Shown: piece by piece, positions 25,179 through 33,747 of the stretch | Numbering within the stretch: the first letter of the stretch is position 1 | Layout: the number at the start of each line of letters is the position of its first letter | Source: Gemmataceae bacterium | GTDB taxonomy: Bacteria; Planctomycetota; Planctomycetia; Gemmatales; Gemmataceae | Assembly (NCBI GenBank): GCA_019752375.1 | Contig: JAIEMG010000319.1 | Coordinates: 1 to 45,415 of the forward strand | DNA: 45,415 nucleotides | Reading direction: 5' to 3' | Translations under genes and position numbers: made by a program | Notes under the pieces: model-generated | Seen by the model: only the letters and a program-made list of their open reading frames with translations | What the model was told of the DNA's origin: nothing | Databases searched by the model: none

Positions 25179-28100
25179 TTAGTTAACGAAAATAAACTCT
25201 TTCACATTGAACAACACATGCCCCAGATCGCTCCACGCTTTCGCCTCGTTGCCCTTGCCATACTGCTTGCCCTGCTCCTCCAGAAACTCCAGCGTGTCAT
25301 TCAGCTCCGCTTCCGACGGCGGTCGGCCGAACGCCATCTCGTACATGCGCGTCACGCGTTGCTTCGGCGCCAGGTTCGGCTCGGCGAGCACGCGCTTGGC
25401 CCAGGTGTCGGCCTGTTGCACGACGAATGGATTGTTCATCAATGCCAGGGCCTGGGCCGGGACGTTGGACACGCTGCGGCGGCCGATGGTCGTGAAGGGG
25501 ATCGGATAATCGAAGGACAGGAACAGCGGCGTCAGGAAGTTGCGGCGGACGTTGATGTAGATGCTGCGCCGGCCGTTGCCGTCCAGCGGGCCCGAAGCGC
25601 CGGGACGGCCGCGGCCGCTCATGTGGGGCGTCAGGTGCGGCAGCACGCTGGGGCCGTACATCCTGGGATCGAGCCGGCCGCTGACGGACAGGACCGCATC
25701 GCGGATCGCCTCGGCTTCCAGGCGGCGGATCGGCATGCGGTGCAGGAGGCGATTCTGCGGATCGCGCTGTTCCGCCGCGGCGTCGTCGGCTCGGCTCGCC
25801 ATCTGGTAGGTGCTCGACAGCAGCAGCAGGCGGTGCATCTTCTTGAGCGACCAGCCCTGGCGCACGAACTCCGTCGCCAGCCAGTCGAGCAGTTCCGGAT
25901 GGCTCGGCTCTTCGCCCAGCACGCCGAAGTTGTCGACGCTGCGCACCAGGCCAGCGCCGAAATGATGGTGCCAGAGGCGATTGACCATCACGCGCGCGGT
26001 CAGCGGATTGGCCGAATCGACCATTCGCCTCGCCAGTTCCAGCCGGCCGCTGCCCTCCAGTTTCTCCCCTCGCCCCTTTGGGGAGAGGGGTGGGGGTGAG
26101 GGGGCGTCATTGCCAACAATCGCTTCCAGAAAGCGGCGTGGCACCTCCTCGCCCAGGTTCTTCGGATTGCCGCGGATGTAGACCCGCGGCGTCCAGCCAT
26201 TGCCGTCAGCCATCGTCAGTGCACGCCGGGACTGCGGAAGCTGCGCTTCCCGTCGCTTGCACGTTTCCAGCAATGCCGCGAGCTTGTCGCGTTCGGCCGA
26301 AGGAGAGAGAGCGCCCACAAATGGCTTGTTCTGCAGCATCCAGTTCAACAGCGCCATGCGTTCGCCGGCGTCGGCGGTGCCAGGCAGCGAACCGGCGCCC
26401 CACTGGTCGGCGATTGCCACGCACAAGTCCTGGTAGCGCTGCGCCAGAGCGTTTGGCGAGTCCACGTTGTCGAGCAGCGACACGATCAACCGGCTCGGCG
26501 CAGCGGGCGGCGGGCCGTCGTCCGTGAAGAGGACGCGATCCAGCCGTGCGTAACCGGCGCCGTCGTCGATCACTTCGATGTAAGCGCGATTGCCTTGCCA
26601 CATACTCACGTCCATTGTGTGCCAGCGTGGCTCGTCGCTATTGACGTCGAACTTGAGGCCGCCGTAGATCGGGCTCTGGATCAGCTGCAGTCCATCCAGC
26701 ACCAGGTTGACGCGGGCGCCCTTGCCGGCCATGCGATAGGCGATGGTTTTCCTGGAGATGACGAACGAGCGCGACCGCAACACGCCCTGTAGCCGGGGCG
26801 ATGCGACGCCGCTGTGTGCCGCCCCAAAGACGACGCCCTGCACCGGAGTCGCCGCATCGGTGCCGAGCAGCACTTCTCCCCGCGCCGGACCGCTGCCGAA
26901 AGCGTCACCAGTGACGAACCAATCTTGATAGCCGTCTTTGGCAAAGTCGGTGAAAACGACGGCTCGGCTTTCGTGCTCGGCCGTACGGACTTGCTGGGCC
27001 TGCAGTTGCTTGAGCACCTCGTCGCGTTTGGCGGTAAAGTCCTTGGCCCCGTTCAGCGCCAACCACGGATACAGCGGATGTTCGATTCCTTTGGCATCGA
27101 CCTTGGCGGAACGCAGGTGCTCCGCGAACTTTTCGGCCTGGCCCCGGAGCAGCTTGCTCATCAGGGCAACGGCTTGCGTCCGCGCGGGGGTCTGTGCTTC
27201 TTTCAACTCACGTAGCGCTGTCAGCGAGCGCTCCGGCGCGTCGATGAACGCACGCTGGGGGCGGGAGCTTTGCATATAGCCCATCAGGGCATGATAGTCC
27301 TTGGTGGAGATCGCATCGAACTTGTGGTCGTGGCAGCGGGCGCAGCTCACCGTCAGGCCAAGGAACGCCTTGGTCATCACGTCGATCTGGTTGTCGATGC
27401 GTTCGGCCTCGTCGATGCGAACGTCGACCGGCGAATGTTTGGCCTCGCCCAGGAACCAGAAGCCGGTGCCGAGGATCGATTCGTTGAACTTGTCGGTGGG
27501 ATGCCGCCGCGGGTCGGACAGCAGGTCGCCGGCCACGTGTTCCAGGACCAATTGGTTGTACGGCACATCGGCATTGAGCGCCCGGATCACGTAATCGCGG
27601 TACTGGTACGCTTCGGGAATGTCGTAGTCGAATTCGTGGCCATACGTCTCGGCAAAGCGCACCAGGTCGAGCCAGTGCCGGCCCCAGCGCTCGCCGTAGT
27701 GGGGCGACGCGAGCAAGCGATCGACAACGGTTTCGAACCACTTGTCGGATTTGTCGCTCAGGGCCGCTTCCATGTCCTCGGGCGTCGGCGGCAGGCCGAT
27801 CAGGTCGTAGGTGACGCGGCGTACGAGTGTGCGGCGTTCGGCTGCTTTTGCGGGGACCAGGCCGTTGGATTCCAGCTTGGCCAGGACGAACGCGTCGATC
27901 GGCGTTTGCGCCCACTCCTTGCGCTTCACCGCGGGCGGCTGGACGGTCTGAATCGGCTGCCAGCACCAGAACTTCTTTCGTTCCTGGAGGTCGAACTCCT
28001 TGGCGATTTTGCTGGTGTTGCCGCCGTCGGGCCACGGGGCGCCCATCTTGATCCAGGCCGCAAAATCGGCAATGGCGGCATCCGCGAGCTTCGTCTTGGG

Positions 28101-28400
28101 CGGCATCCGCAGCTCGTCGTCGGTGTAACGGATGGCTTTGAGGAGCAGGCTCTTGTCCGGCTCCCCTACCACGATCGACGGCCCGCTATCACCGCCCTTG
28201 AGGAGCGCGGCCCGGCTGTCGAGCAGCAGTTTACCCTTCGGCTTGGCGCCGGAATGGCATTTCATGCACTGATCGACCAGCACGGGACGGATTTTCTTCT
28301 CGAAAAACTCGACTCCCTCCGCCGACGGCTCGGCCGGTTGTCCCGGAGCGGTCCAGAGCAGAAGAGGAATCAAGGCGGGCAGGAGCGGCGCATAGCGCAT
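25179..28400 (-). CDS. PSCyt1 / DUF1549 / DUF1553 (PSD1) secreted cytochrome-type protein
   Basis: A 1073-residue exported protein. After a signal peptide (residues 1-23) comes the planctomycete cytochrome C domain PSCyt1 with one haem-binding site Cys45-Met-Lys-Cys48-His49 and distal LRMPPKTKL. Next are DUF1549 (about 165-375; FVLAKLESNGL, LTVSCARCHDHKFD with a second CxxCH), a central region with a carbohydrate-binding-like fold, and DUF1553 (about 790-1060; NPLTARVMVNRLWHHHFGAG, RSIYINVRRNFLTP). Haem attachment outside the membrane is expected. It is paired in many planctomycetes with DUF1501 proteins. An extra segment near residues 765-780 is encoded by a dispersed palindromic element. 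The gene is divergent from the PPC-domain gene. Confidence 0.93.
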   Translation of the reverse strand: MRYAPLLPALIPLLLWTAPGQPAEPSAEGVEFFEKKIRPVLVDQCMKCHSGAKPKGKLLLDSRAALLKGGDSGPSIVVGEPDKSLLLKAIRYTDDELRMPPKTKLADAAIADFAAWIKMGAPWPDGGNTSKIAKEFDLQERKKFWCWQPIQTVQPPAVKRKEWAQTPIDAFVLAKLESNGLVPAKAAERRTLVRRVTYDLIGLPPTPEDMEAALSDKSDKWFETVVDRLLASPHYGERWGRHWLDLVRFAETYGHEFDYDIPEAYQYRDYVIRALNADVPYNQLVLEHVAGDLLSDPRRHPTDKFNESILGTGFWFLGEAKHSPVDVRIDEAERIDNQIDVMTKAFLGLTVSCARCHDHKFDAISTKDYHALMGYMQSSRPQRAFIDAPERSLTALRELKEAQTPARTQAVALMSKLLRGQAEKFAEHLRSAKVDAKGIEHPLYPWLALNGAKDFTAKRDEVLKQLQAQQVRTAEHESRAVVFTDFAKDGYQDWFVTGDAFGSGPARGEVLLGTDAATPVQGVVFGAAHSGVASPRLQGVLRSRSFVISRKTIAYRMAGKGARVNLVLDGLQLIQSPIYGGLKFDVNSDEPRWHTMDVSMWQGNRAYIEVIDDGAGYARLDRVLFTDDGPPPAAPSRLIVSLLDNVDSPNALAQRYQDLCVAIADQWGAGSLPGTADAGERMALLNWMLQNKPFVGALSPSAERDKLAALLETCKRREAQLPQSRRALTMADGNGWTPRVYIRGNPKNLGEEVPRRFLEAIVGNDAPSPPPLSPKGRGEKLEGSGRLELARRMVDSANPLTARVMVNRLWHHHFGAGLVRSVDNFGVLGEEPSHPELLDWLATEFVRQGWSLKKMHRLLLLSSTYQMASRADDAAAEQRDPQNRLLHRMPIRRLEAEAIRDAVLSVSGRLDPRMYGPSVLPHLTPHMSGRGRPGASGPLDGNGRRSIYINVRRNFLTPLFLSFDYPIPFTTIGRRSVSNVPAQALALMNNPFVVQQADTWAKRVLAEPNLAPKQRVTRMYEMAFGRPPSEAELNDTLEFLEEQGKQYGKGNEAKAWSDLGHVLFNVKEFIFVN
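26061..26104. repeat. Dispersed palindromic element, copy B, inside the PSD1 coding sequence
   Basis: CCCCTCGCCCC, a TTT loop and GGGGAGAGGGG, followed by GGGGGTGAGGGG, form a stem related in reverse orientation to 11140-11187. In the host frame it encodes APSPPPLSPKGRGEKLEG, inserted before the conserved GSGRLELARRMVD without breaking the frame. Confidence 0.75.
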
Positions 28401-28688
28401 AGCGGATCCTCTCGGCGGTCGGTAGGCTACGATCTAGTTTAGCCGGCCCGAGGGCGATGTCATTGCTTTTGTGGTTGATGGCGGGGCCTTTTTTGCCGTG
28501 GACATCGGTTGATACGGCCCAAACAGGACAGAATTCGGGCGCCCGTTCATGCGATGCAGCGCGGATGCGGCAGCGACATTTTTCTTCCCGCCGCCGCGCG
28601 GCGCGTTTATCATCACACCATCGCCCGTCCGCTTGCAGGACCATCCCGCCATCGTCCCTGTCTTTGCACCGCAACCGCGAGGAGCGCC

Positions 28689-31031
28689 ATGACGCTACGT
28701 CGTTTGATCCTTGGCAAATTCCGGGTTTTGCTGCCCCTCATCGCAGCCCTGTACCTCGGCGGAGAGAGCGATGCGCAGAAACCGCAGCCGCCCGGCCCGC
28801 CGCAGTCACCGGTTGTCAGCATGCCGTTCCCGATGGGCGTCCAGCGGGGCACCACGCTCGAATTGAACCTCACCGGCACCAACCTGGCCGAACCGGTCGC
28901 CCTGTGGACGAGCATCCCCGGCGCCAAGGCCGTCATCCCGACGGACAACAACAACGGCAAGGACAACGCCAAGCTCAAGGTCAACCTCGAAGTGCCCAAG
29001 GACGCGCCGATGGGTTTCCACTCGCTGCGCCTGGCCACCACACGCGGCATCTCGAACCTGCGTCTGTTCTGCGTCGACGATTTGCCGCAGGTCTTGAAGG
29101 ACGGCAAGAACGGGAGCAAGGCGACGGCCCAAGCGGTGCCGATTCCGTGCGTCGTTTGCGGCACGATGGGCGCCGAGAGCAGCGATTACTACAAGATCGC
29201 GGCCCAGGCCAACCAGAAGATCAGCTTCGAAGTCCTGGGCCGGCGCCTCGGCAGTCCCTTCGATCCGCAGATTTCGATCACCGATGCCAAATCCCAGAAA
29301 GAAGTCGCCTACAGCAACGATTCGCCCGGTTTGCAGACCGATCCGCGGGTGACACACACGTTCAAGGAAGCCGGCGAGTACGTCATCGAGATTCGCGACG
29401 TCATGCACCGGGGTGGCGGCGACTACGTGTATCGCCTGCGCATCGGCGACTTTCCCTGCGCCACTACTCCGGTGCCGATGGCTGCCAAGCGCGGCTCCAA
29501 GGTCAGCGTCGGCTTTGCCGGCCCCAACGTCGAGAACGTGCCGGCCGTCGAGGTGATGGCACCGGCCGATCCGCTCCAGGACACGGTCTGGGTGACGCCC
29601 AAGGGCGCCAACGGCATGGCCGGCTGGCCGGTTGCCCTGGCGCTGAGCGACCTCGATGAAACCGTGGAACAGGAACCAAACGACGAGCCCGCCAAGGCCA
29701 ACCGCGTTCCGGTGCCGGGTGCCGTCACCGGTCGTTTCCAGGTCAAGGGCGACGTCGATCATTACGCCATCAAGCTGCCCAAGGGTCGTTTCATCATCGA
29801 AGCGCAGACGCTCGACCTCTATTCGCCCACCGAAGTCTACATGGTCCTCAAGAGCGACAAGGGCGCGGACGTCACCAAGACGAACCCACAACAAGCGCCG
29901 CGCATCGACTACAACAACGCCGCCGATGCCGAGTTTATCCTGGCGGTCGAACACCTGCATTACTGGGGCGGTCCAGCGGAGTCCTACCGGATCACTGTTA
30001 CGCCCTATGAACCCGGATTTGACGTGAACCTGCTCGCGGATCGGGTGGAAGTGCCGCAAGGCGCTGGCGCCATTCTGGGCGTGCAAAACGTGGTGCGTCG
30101 CGATTACACCGGCCCGATCGAGATGACCGTGGTCGGGCATCCGGGAATCACGGGGCAGACCACGTTCACGTTGCCGGGCGGCCCCCCTCAACCGAACGTG
30201 TCTCAGGCACTTATTCTGTTGACCGCGGCGGCTGACGTGCCCATGGGCGCCTGTCCCGTCAAGGTCCAGTGCAAGGCAACCATCAACGGCAAGGCCGTCG
30301 TGACCTACGCGAGCACCAAGGCGTCAGTGAGCACCGCCCTCGGCGTCTTGCCGTTCCCGCCGCGCAACCTCAACACCCAGGTGATGGTCGGCGTCACGGA
30401 GAAGCCGCCGTTCACCCTGGCAGCCAAGTTTGACACTCCCGAAGCGACACGGGGCGCGCCGACGACCTTGACCATCTCCGCCATGCGCTCCCCCGGCTTT
30501 GACGAGGAAATCTTCCTGTCTCCCGTCGGCCTGCCGGCAAACGTGGCGCCCATGCTCAAGAACATCCCCAAGGGCGCCAATGAAATCAAGGTCCAGCTGA
30601 CGCCCGCCGCCGCGGTGCCGTCAGGTTCGTATCCGATCAGCTTCACTGGCCGCGCGAAGTTCATGAACAAGGACTACGGCGTGACCGCTCCCCCCGTGCC
30701 ACTGGTCATTGCCGCGCCGTTCGATCTGAAAATCGAGCCCGAAAAGGTGGCGCTGGACCTGGGCGGCAAGGTGAAGGTGAAGGTCATTGCCACGCGCAAA
30801 GGCGGTTATGCCGGCCCGATCACCTTGCAGATTCGCAATCTGCCCGCCGGTGTGACGCCTGCGGCGGCTACCATCGCCCAGGGGCAGAACGAGATCGAAA
30901 TCGAGTTCGCCGCCGCAGCCAACGCCGCGGTCGGCGACAAGGCCGACGTGAACATCCTTGGCACCGCTCCGGCGGCGGGGAACCAGACCAATGCATCGCC
31001 GAACTTCACGGTGAGCGTGATCAAGAAGTAA
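28689..31031 (+). CDS. Secreted protein with PPC (pre-peptidase C-terminal) type domains
   Basis: A 780-residue exported protein. A signal peptide (about 1-30) is followed by an Ig-like N-terminal domain (MGVQRGTTLELNLTGTNLAE). Then come two pre-peptidase-type beta domains (SDYYKIAAQANQKISFEVLG and EQEPNDEPAKANRVPVPGAV, with GDVDHYAIKLPKGRFIIEA). The C-terminal half is a series of Ig-like folds. It has no catalytic motif, so a binding or scaffold role is likely. Genes of this kind often neighbour PSCyt1/PSD1 and DUF1501 genes in planctomycetes. Here it is divergent from them across 288 bp that must hold both promoters. GAGGAG precedes the ATG. Confidence 0.82.
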   Translation: MTLRRLILGKFRVLLPLIAALYLGGESDAQKPQPPGPPQSPVVSMPFPMGVQRGTTLELNLTGTNLAEPVALWTSIPGAKAVIPTDNNNGKDNAKLKVNLEVPKDAPMGFHSLRLATTRGISNLRLFCVDDLPQVLKDGKNGSKATAQAVPIPCVVCGTMGAESSDYYKIAAQANQKISFEVLGRRLGSPFDPQISITDAKSQKEVAYSNDSPGLQTDPRVTHTFKEAGEYVIEIRDVMHRGGGDYVYRLRIGDFPCATTPVPMAAKRGSKVSVGFAGPNVENVPAVEVMAPADPLQDTVWVTPKGANGMAGWPVALALSDLDETVEQEPNDEPAKANRVPVPGAVTGRFQVKGDVDHYAIKLPKGRFIIEAQTLDLYSPTEVYMVLKSDKGADVTKTNPQQAPRIDYNNAADAEFILAVEHLHYWGGPAESYRITVTPYEPGFDVNLLADRVEVPQGAGAILGVQNVVRRDYTGPIEMTVVGHPGITGQTTFTLPGGPPQPNVSQALILLTAAADVPMGACPVKVQCKATINGKAVVTYASTKASVSTALGVLPFPPRNLNTQVMVGVTEKPPFTLAAKFDTPEATRGAPTTLTISAMRSPGFDEEIFLSPVGLPANVAPMLKNIPKGANEIKVQLTPAAAVPSGSYPISFTGRAKFMNKDYGVTAPPVPLVIAAPFDLKIEPEKVALDLGGKVKVKVIATRKGGYAGPITLQIRNLPAGVTPAAATIAQGQNEIEIEFAAAANAAVGDKADVNILGTAPAAGNQTNASPNFTVSVIKK

Positions 31032-31042
31032 CCCGCGTACTC

Positions 31043-31176
31043 GTGACCGGGCTCTGCCCGGTCACGCATGGCCAGCGAGGCTCTGCCTCGCGCGATTGCG
31101 AGACACCATTAGTTGATTACCCCGTTCGCCAGGCAGAGCCTGGCGGGCCGTGCGTGACCGGGCAGAGCCCGGTCAC
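31043..31176. repeat. Nested palindromes between convergent-size units (REP-like element)
   Basis: Two 23-base hairpins at 31043-31065 and 31154-31176 are exact reverse complements (GTGACCGGGC and GCCCGGTCAC arms with TCT or AGA loops). Inside them lie two smaller hairpins, CGAGGC-TCT-GCCTCG and CCAGGC-AGA-GCCTGG. All loops are TCT/AGA. The set could end transcription of the upstream gene or be a mobile REP-like unit. No U-run follows. Confidence 0.8.
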
Positions 31177-31219
31177 GAGGAGTGCACTCTGGCCGATTGT
31201 CGACCTTCGAGGTGCGATT

Positions 31220-31783
31220 GTGGTGAACCTGTTCGAGAAGTTTTCCCAGGGCCATTCCTACGCCGACTTCCTGGCTCGACACGCCAATGAGAACCAGAAG
31301 AAGCGCTGGCACCAAGTTCACGAGCTGGTGATGCTGTCGAAGGCACAGCACGAGTTGCTGGCGTCGTTCAAGCGGACCATGCCCGTTCTTTGCCTGGCCG
31401 GTGCCTGGTGCGGCGATTGCATCAACCAGTGCCCGATCTTCGAACACTTTACCGTGGCGTCTCCGGTCATCCACATGCGCTATCTCGACCGCGATGAGCA
31501 CGCGGATGTTCAAAAAGCACTGCAAATCAACGGCGGTGATCGCGTGCCCGTGCTGGTCTTCTTCAGCGAGGACGGCACCGAGGTGGCGCGCTATGGCGAA
31601 CGGACGCTGAGCAAGTACCGCCAGATGATGATGGACCAGTACGGCGCGAGCTGTCCGACCGGCCTCGTCCACTCCGGCGACCCGCTCCTGATGAAGGTCG
31701 CACAGGACTGGCTGAACGAGTTCGAACGCGTGCAGTGGATCTTGCGCCTGTCGCCGCGGTTGCGACAGAAGCACGGAGATTGA
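31220..31783 (+). CDS. Thioredoxin family protein
   Basis: A 187-residue cytoplasmic thioredoxin-fold protein. The redox motif is AWCGDC (Cys64, Cys67), and the cis-Pro is in GDRVPVLVFFSEDG. An N-terminal helical segment of about 50 residues precedes the fold. The WCGDC type is common in stand-alone bacterial thioredoxins of unassigned role. There is no signal peptide. The start is GTG at 31220 with GAGG 7 nt upstream; a GTG at 31223 is possible. The gene is followed within 5 nt by a secreted alpha/beta hydrolase, so the two are likely co-transcribed. Confidence 0.82.
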   Translation: MVNLFEKFSQGHSYADFLARHANENQKKRWHQVHELVMLSKAQHELLASFKRTMPVLCLAGAWCGDCINQCPIFEHFTVASPVIHMRYLDRDEHADVQKALQINGGDRVPVLVFFSEDGTEVARYGERTLSKYRQMMMDQYGASCPTGLVHSGDPLLMKVAQDWLNEFERVQWILRLSPRLRQKHGD

Positions 31784-31788
31784 CTCTC

Positions 31789-32865
31789 ATGAAACCCTCT
31801 CGCCTGATCGCGGCTTTCCTGCTGTTGCTCTTGCCGGCGATGCTGGCCGCGCAGGAGTCGCAGCCCAAGTATCCACCGCCTGCCGAGGTCAAGTCGGCAT
31901 TCCTCAAGCTGCTCGATCGGCCGAAGGTTCCGCTCGACGTGAAGGCCGGCGACAGCAAGACGGAAGGCAACTTCGTTGTCGAACGCTCGAGCTTCGCCTC
32001 GGAAAAAAAGGCGGACGGCACCGTGGAGCGCGTGCCGGTGTTGCTGGTGCGTCCCGCGAAGATCGACAAGAAGCTGCCGGTGGTCATTGCTCTGCACGGG
32101 ACCGGCGGCAACAAGGACAGCCAGAAAAAGCTGTTGATGGATCTGGCGGAGAAGGGCATCATCGGCGTGGCCATCGACGCACGCTATCACGGCGACCGCT
32201 CCGGCGGCGCCAAAGGCGCGGCTGCCTATGTCGATGCCATCACACGCGCCTGGAAGACGAAGGAAGGCGAGAAGCACGAGTATCCGTTCTTCTACGACAC
32301 CTGCTGGGACCTCTGGCGCACGGTCGATTACCTGGTGTCGCGCCCGGACGTGGACCCGGAGCGCATCGGCATGATCGGCTTCAGCATGGGCGGCATCGAG
32401 ACCTGGCTGGCCGCGTCCGTGGACGATCGCGTGAAGGTGTCGGTGCCGGCCATCGGGGTGCAGAGCTTCCGCTGGAGCCTGGAGAACGACAAGTGGCAGG
32501 GGCGGGCCAACACGATCAAGGCGGCGCATGAGGCCGCAGCCAAGGACATCGGCGAGGACAAGGTCAATCAGAAGGTGTGCAAGGCGCTGTGGAGCAAGAT
32601 CCTCCCTGGAATTCTCGATCAGTTCGACGGTCCGAGCATGCTCCGGCTCTTCGCCGGTCGGCCGTTGTTGATCCTCAACGGTGAGAATGACGGCAATTGT
32701 CCGCTCGGCGGCGCCAAGATCGCGTTCGCCACCGCGGAGACGGCATTCAAGGATGCCAAGGCCAGCGAAAAGCTCAAGATCATGGTGGCCCCAGGAGTCG
32801 GCCACGCCGTGACAAAGGAACAACGCGAGGCGGCACTGGAGTGGTTTGAGAAATGGCTGAAGTAG
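31789..32865 (+). CDS. Secreted alpha/beta hydrolase
   Basis: A 358-residue exported hydrolase. The signal peptide is residues 1-21 (LIAAFLLLLLPAMLAAQ). The oxyanion strand VIALHGTGGNKD is near 99-110, the nucleophile is Ser199 in GFSMGG, and the acid and His are in NGENDGNCPLGG and PGVGHAVTKE. It resembles the dienelactone hydrolase / acetyl-xylan-esterase-like group. An esterase acting on plant or algal polymer substituents is plausible but unproven. The ATG at 31789 follows the thioredoxin stop by 5 nt. A bidirectional terminator lies at 32946-32970. Confidence 0.88.
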   Translation: MKPSRLIAAFLLLLLPAMLAAQESQPKYPPPAEVKSAFLKLLDRPKVPLDVKAGDSKTEGNFVVERSSFASEKKADGTVERVPVLLVRPAKIDKKLPVVIALHGTGGNKDSQKKLLMDLAEKGIIGVAIDARYHGDRSGGAKGAAAYVDAITRAWKTKEGEKHEYPFFYDTCWDLWRTVDYLVSRPDVDPERIGMIGFSMGGIETWLAASVDDRVKVSVPAIGVQSFRWSLENDKWQGRANTIKAAHEAAAKDIGEDKVNQKVCKALWSKILPGILDQFDGPSMLRLFAGRPLLILNGENDGNCPLGGAKIAFATAETAFKDAKASEKLKIMVAPGVGHAVTKEQREAALEWFEKWLK

Positions 32866-32945
32866 TAGGCGCTAGTGTGCGGACCAAACTTACAGGAACG
32901 GTGTGATCCGTCCTCACAGCGGGCCCTACGGTAATTGAATCAAGC

Positions 32946-32970
32946 GGGCCGCGGGTTTTACCCGCGGCCC
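32946..32970. terminator. Bidirectional hairpin between convergent genes
   Basis: An 11-bp perfect stem (GGGCCGCGGGT with ACCCGCGGCCC) with a TTT loop lies between the stops at 32865 and 32979. There is no long U-run, but the location and stability suggest it ends transcription from both sides. Confidence 0.65.
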
Positions 32971-32978
32971 TGTCTGAT

Positions 32979-33539
32979 TCAGGAAGCCTTGTCTTTCTCC
33001 GCTTCGCGGACAAGCTTGTCGAGCAATTGATCGAATTGCGCTTCGGGCACGCCGACCTGGCGGTCGCGGATCACGCCCTTGTGGTCGATCAGGAAGATGG
33101 TTGGGTAGAACTTGATGCCCCATTCTCCGGCGATCCGGGCCTTGTCATCGTGCCAGTTTGGCCAGGTTACCCGGCCGTCCTTGATGAACTCCTTGAGCGG
33201 CGGGCCTCCGTCGGCGGTATTGTCCACGCCAAGCAATGCAAACGGCCTGCCTTCGTACTTCTTGAGCAGGGAACGCTCGTGCGGCAGCATTCCAACGCAC
33301 GGCGGACACCAGGTTGCCCAGAAGTCGAGCATGACCACCTTGCCGCGATAGTCGCTCAGCTTGAAGCTTTTGCCGTCGCCGTCAACGGCCTCAATTTCGG
33401 GAGCCGGGCGGTCGATGGTGGGCGGCCCGGACACGTTGCCTTTCTTGACGCTGGAAAGCGCACTGTCGAAGGCGCTGGTGCAGCCTGCCAAGGCCGCGCC
33501 AAGCAGCAGCATTCCCGCAGTTGTCGACACCACGCGCAT
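32979..33539 (-). CDS. TlpA-like thioredoxin lipoprotein
   Basis: A 186-residue lipoprotein. The lipobox is LAGC with Cys20 as lipid attachment site. The TlpA/AhpC-TSA-type thioredoxin domain has WATWCPPC (Cys78, Cys81) and FYPTIFLIDHKG with the cis-Pro. It probably works outside the cytoplasmic membrane as a thiol-disulfide reductant, for example in cytochrome c maturation. That would suit a genome with PSCyt1 proteins, but the link is inferred. It stands alone and converges on the hydrolase gene. Confidence 0.9.
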   Translation of the reverse strand: MRVVSTTAGMLLLGAALAGCTSAFDSALSSVKKGNVSGPPTIDRPAPEIEAVDGDGKSFKLSDYRGKVVMLDFWATWCPPCVGMLPHERSLLKKYEGRPFALLGVDNTADGGPPLKEFIKDGRVTWPNWHDDKARIAGEWGIKFYPTIFLIDHKGVIRDRQVGVPEAQFDQLLDKLVREAEKDKAS

Positions 33540-33747
33540 GGGCCGGCCTCCTCGTGGGAGCGTTCGAAGCTGGAAGCAGTGAACCCGTGGACCGCGCCAT
33601 CCTATCCGGAAGCCGGCCAGAAGTCATCGCCAGTTCGCCTGGCCGGACCGCTCCGCAAACACACAGCGCGTGGCAATTGCGCCACACCTTGAGGACGAGA
33701 CAGCCGCGCGTTAAGACAAGGTTGCCCCCGTTCTCCGGAGATTCATC

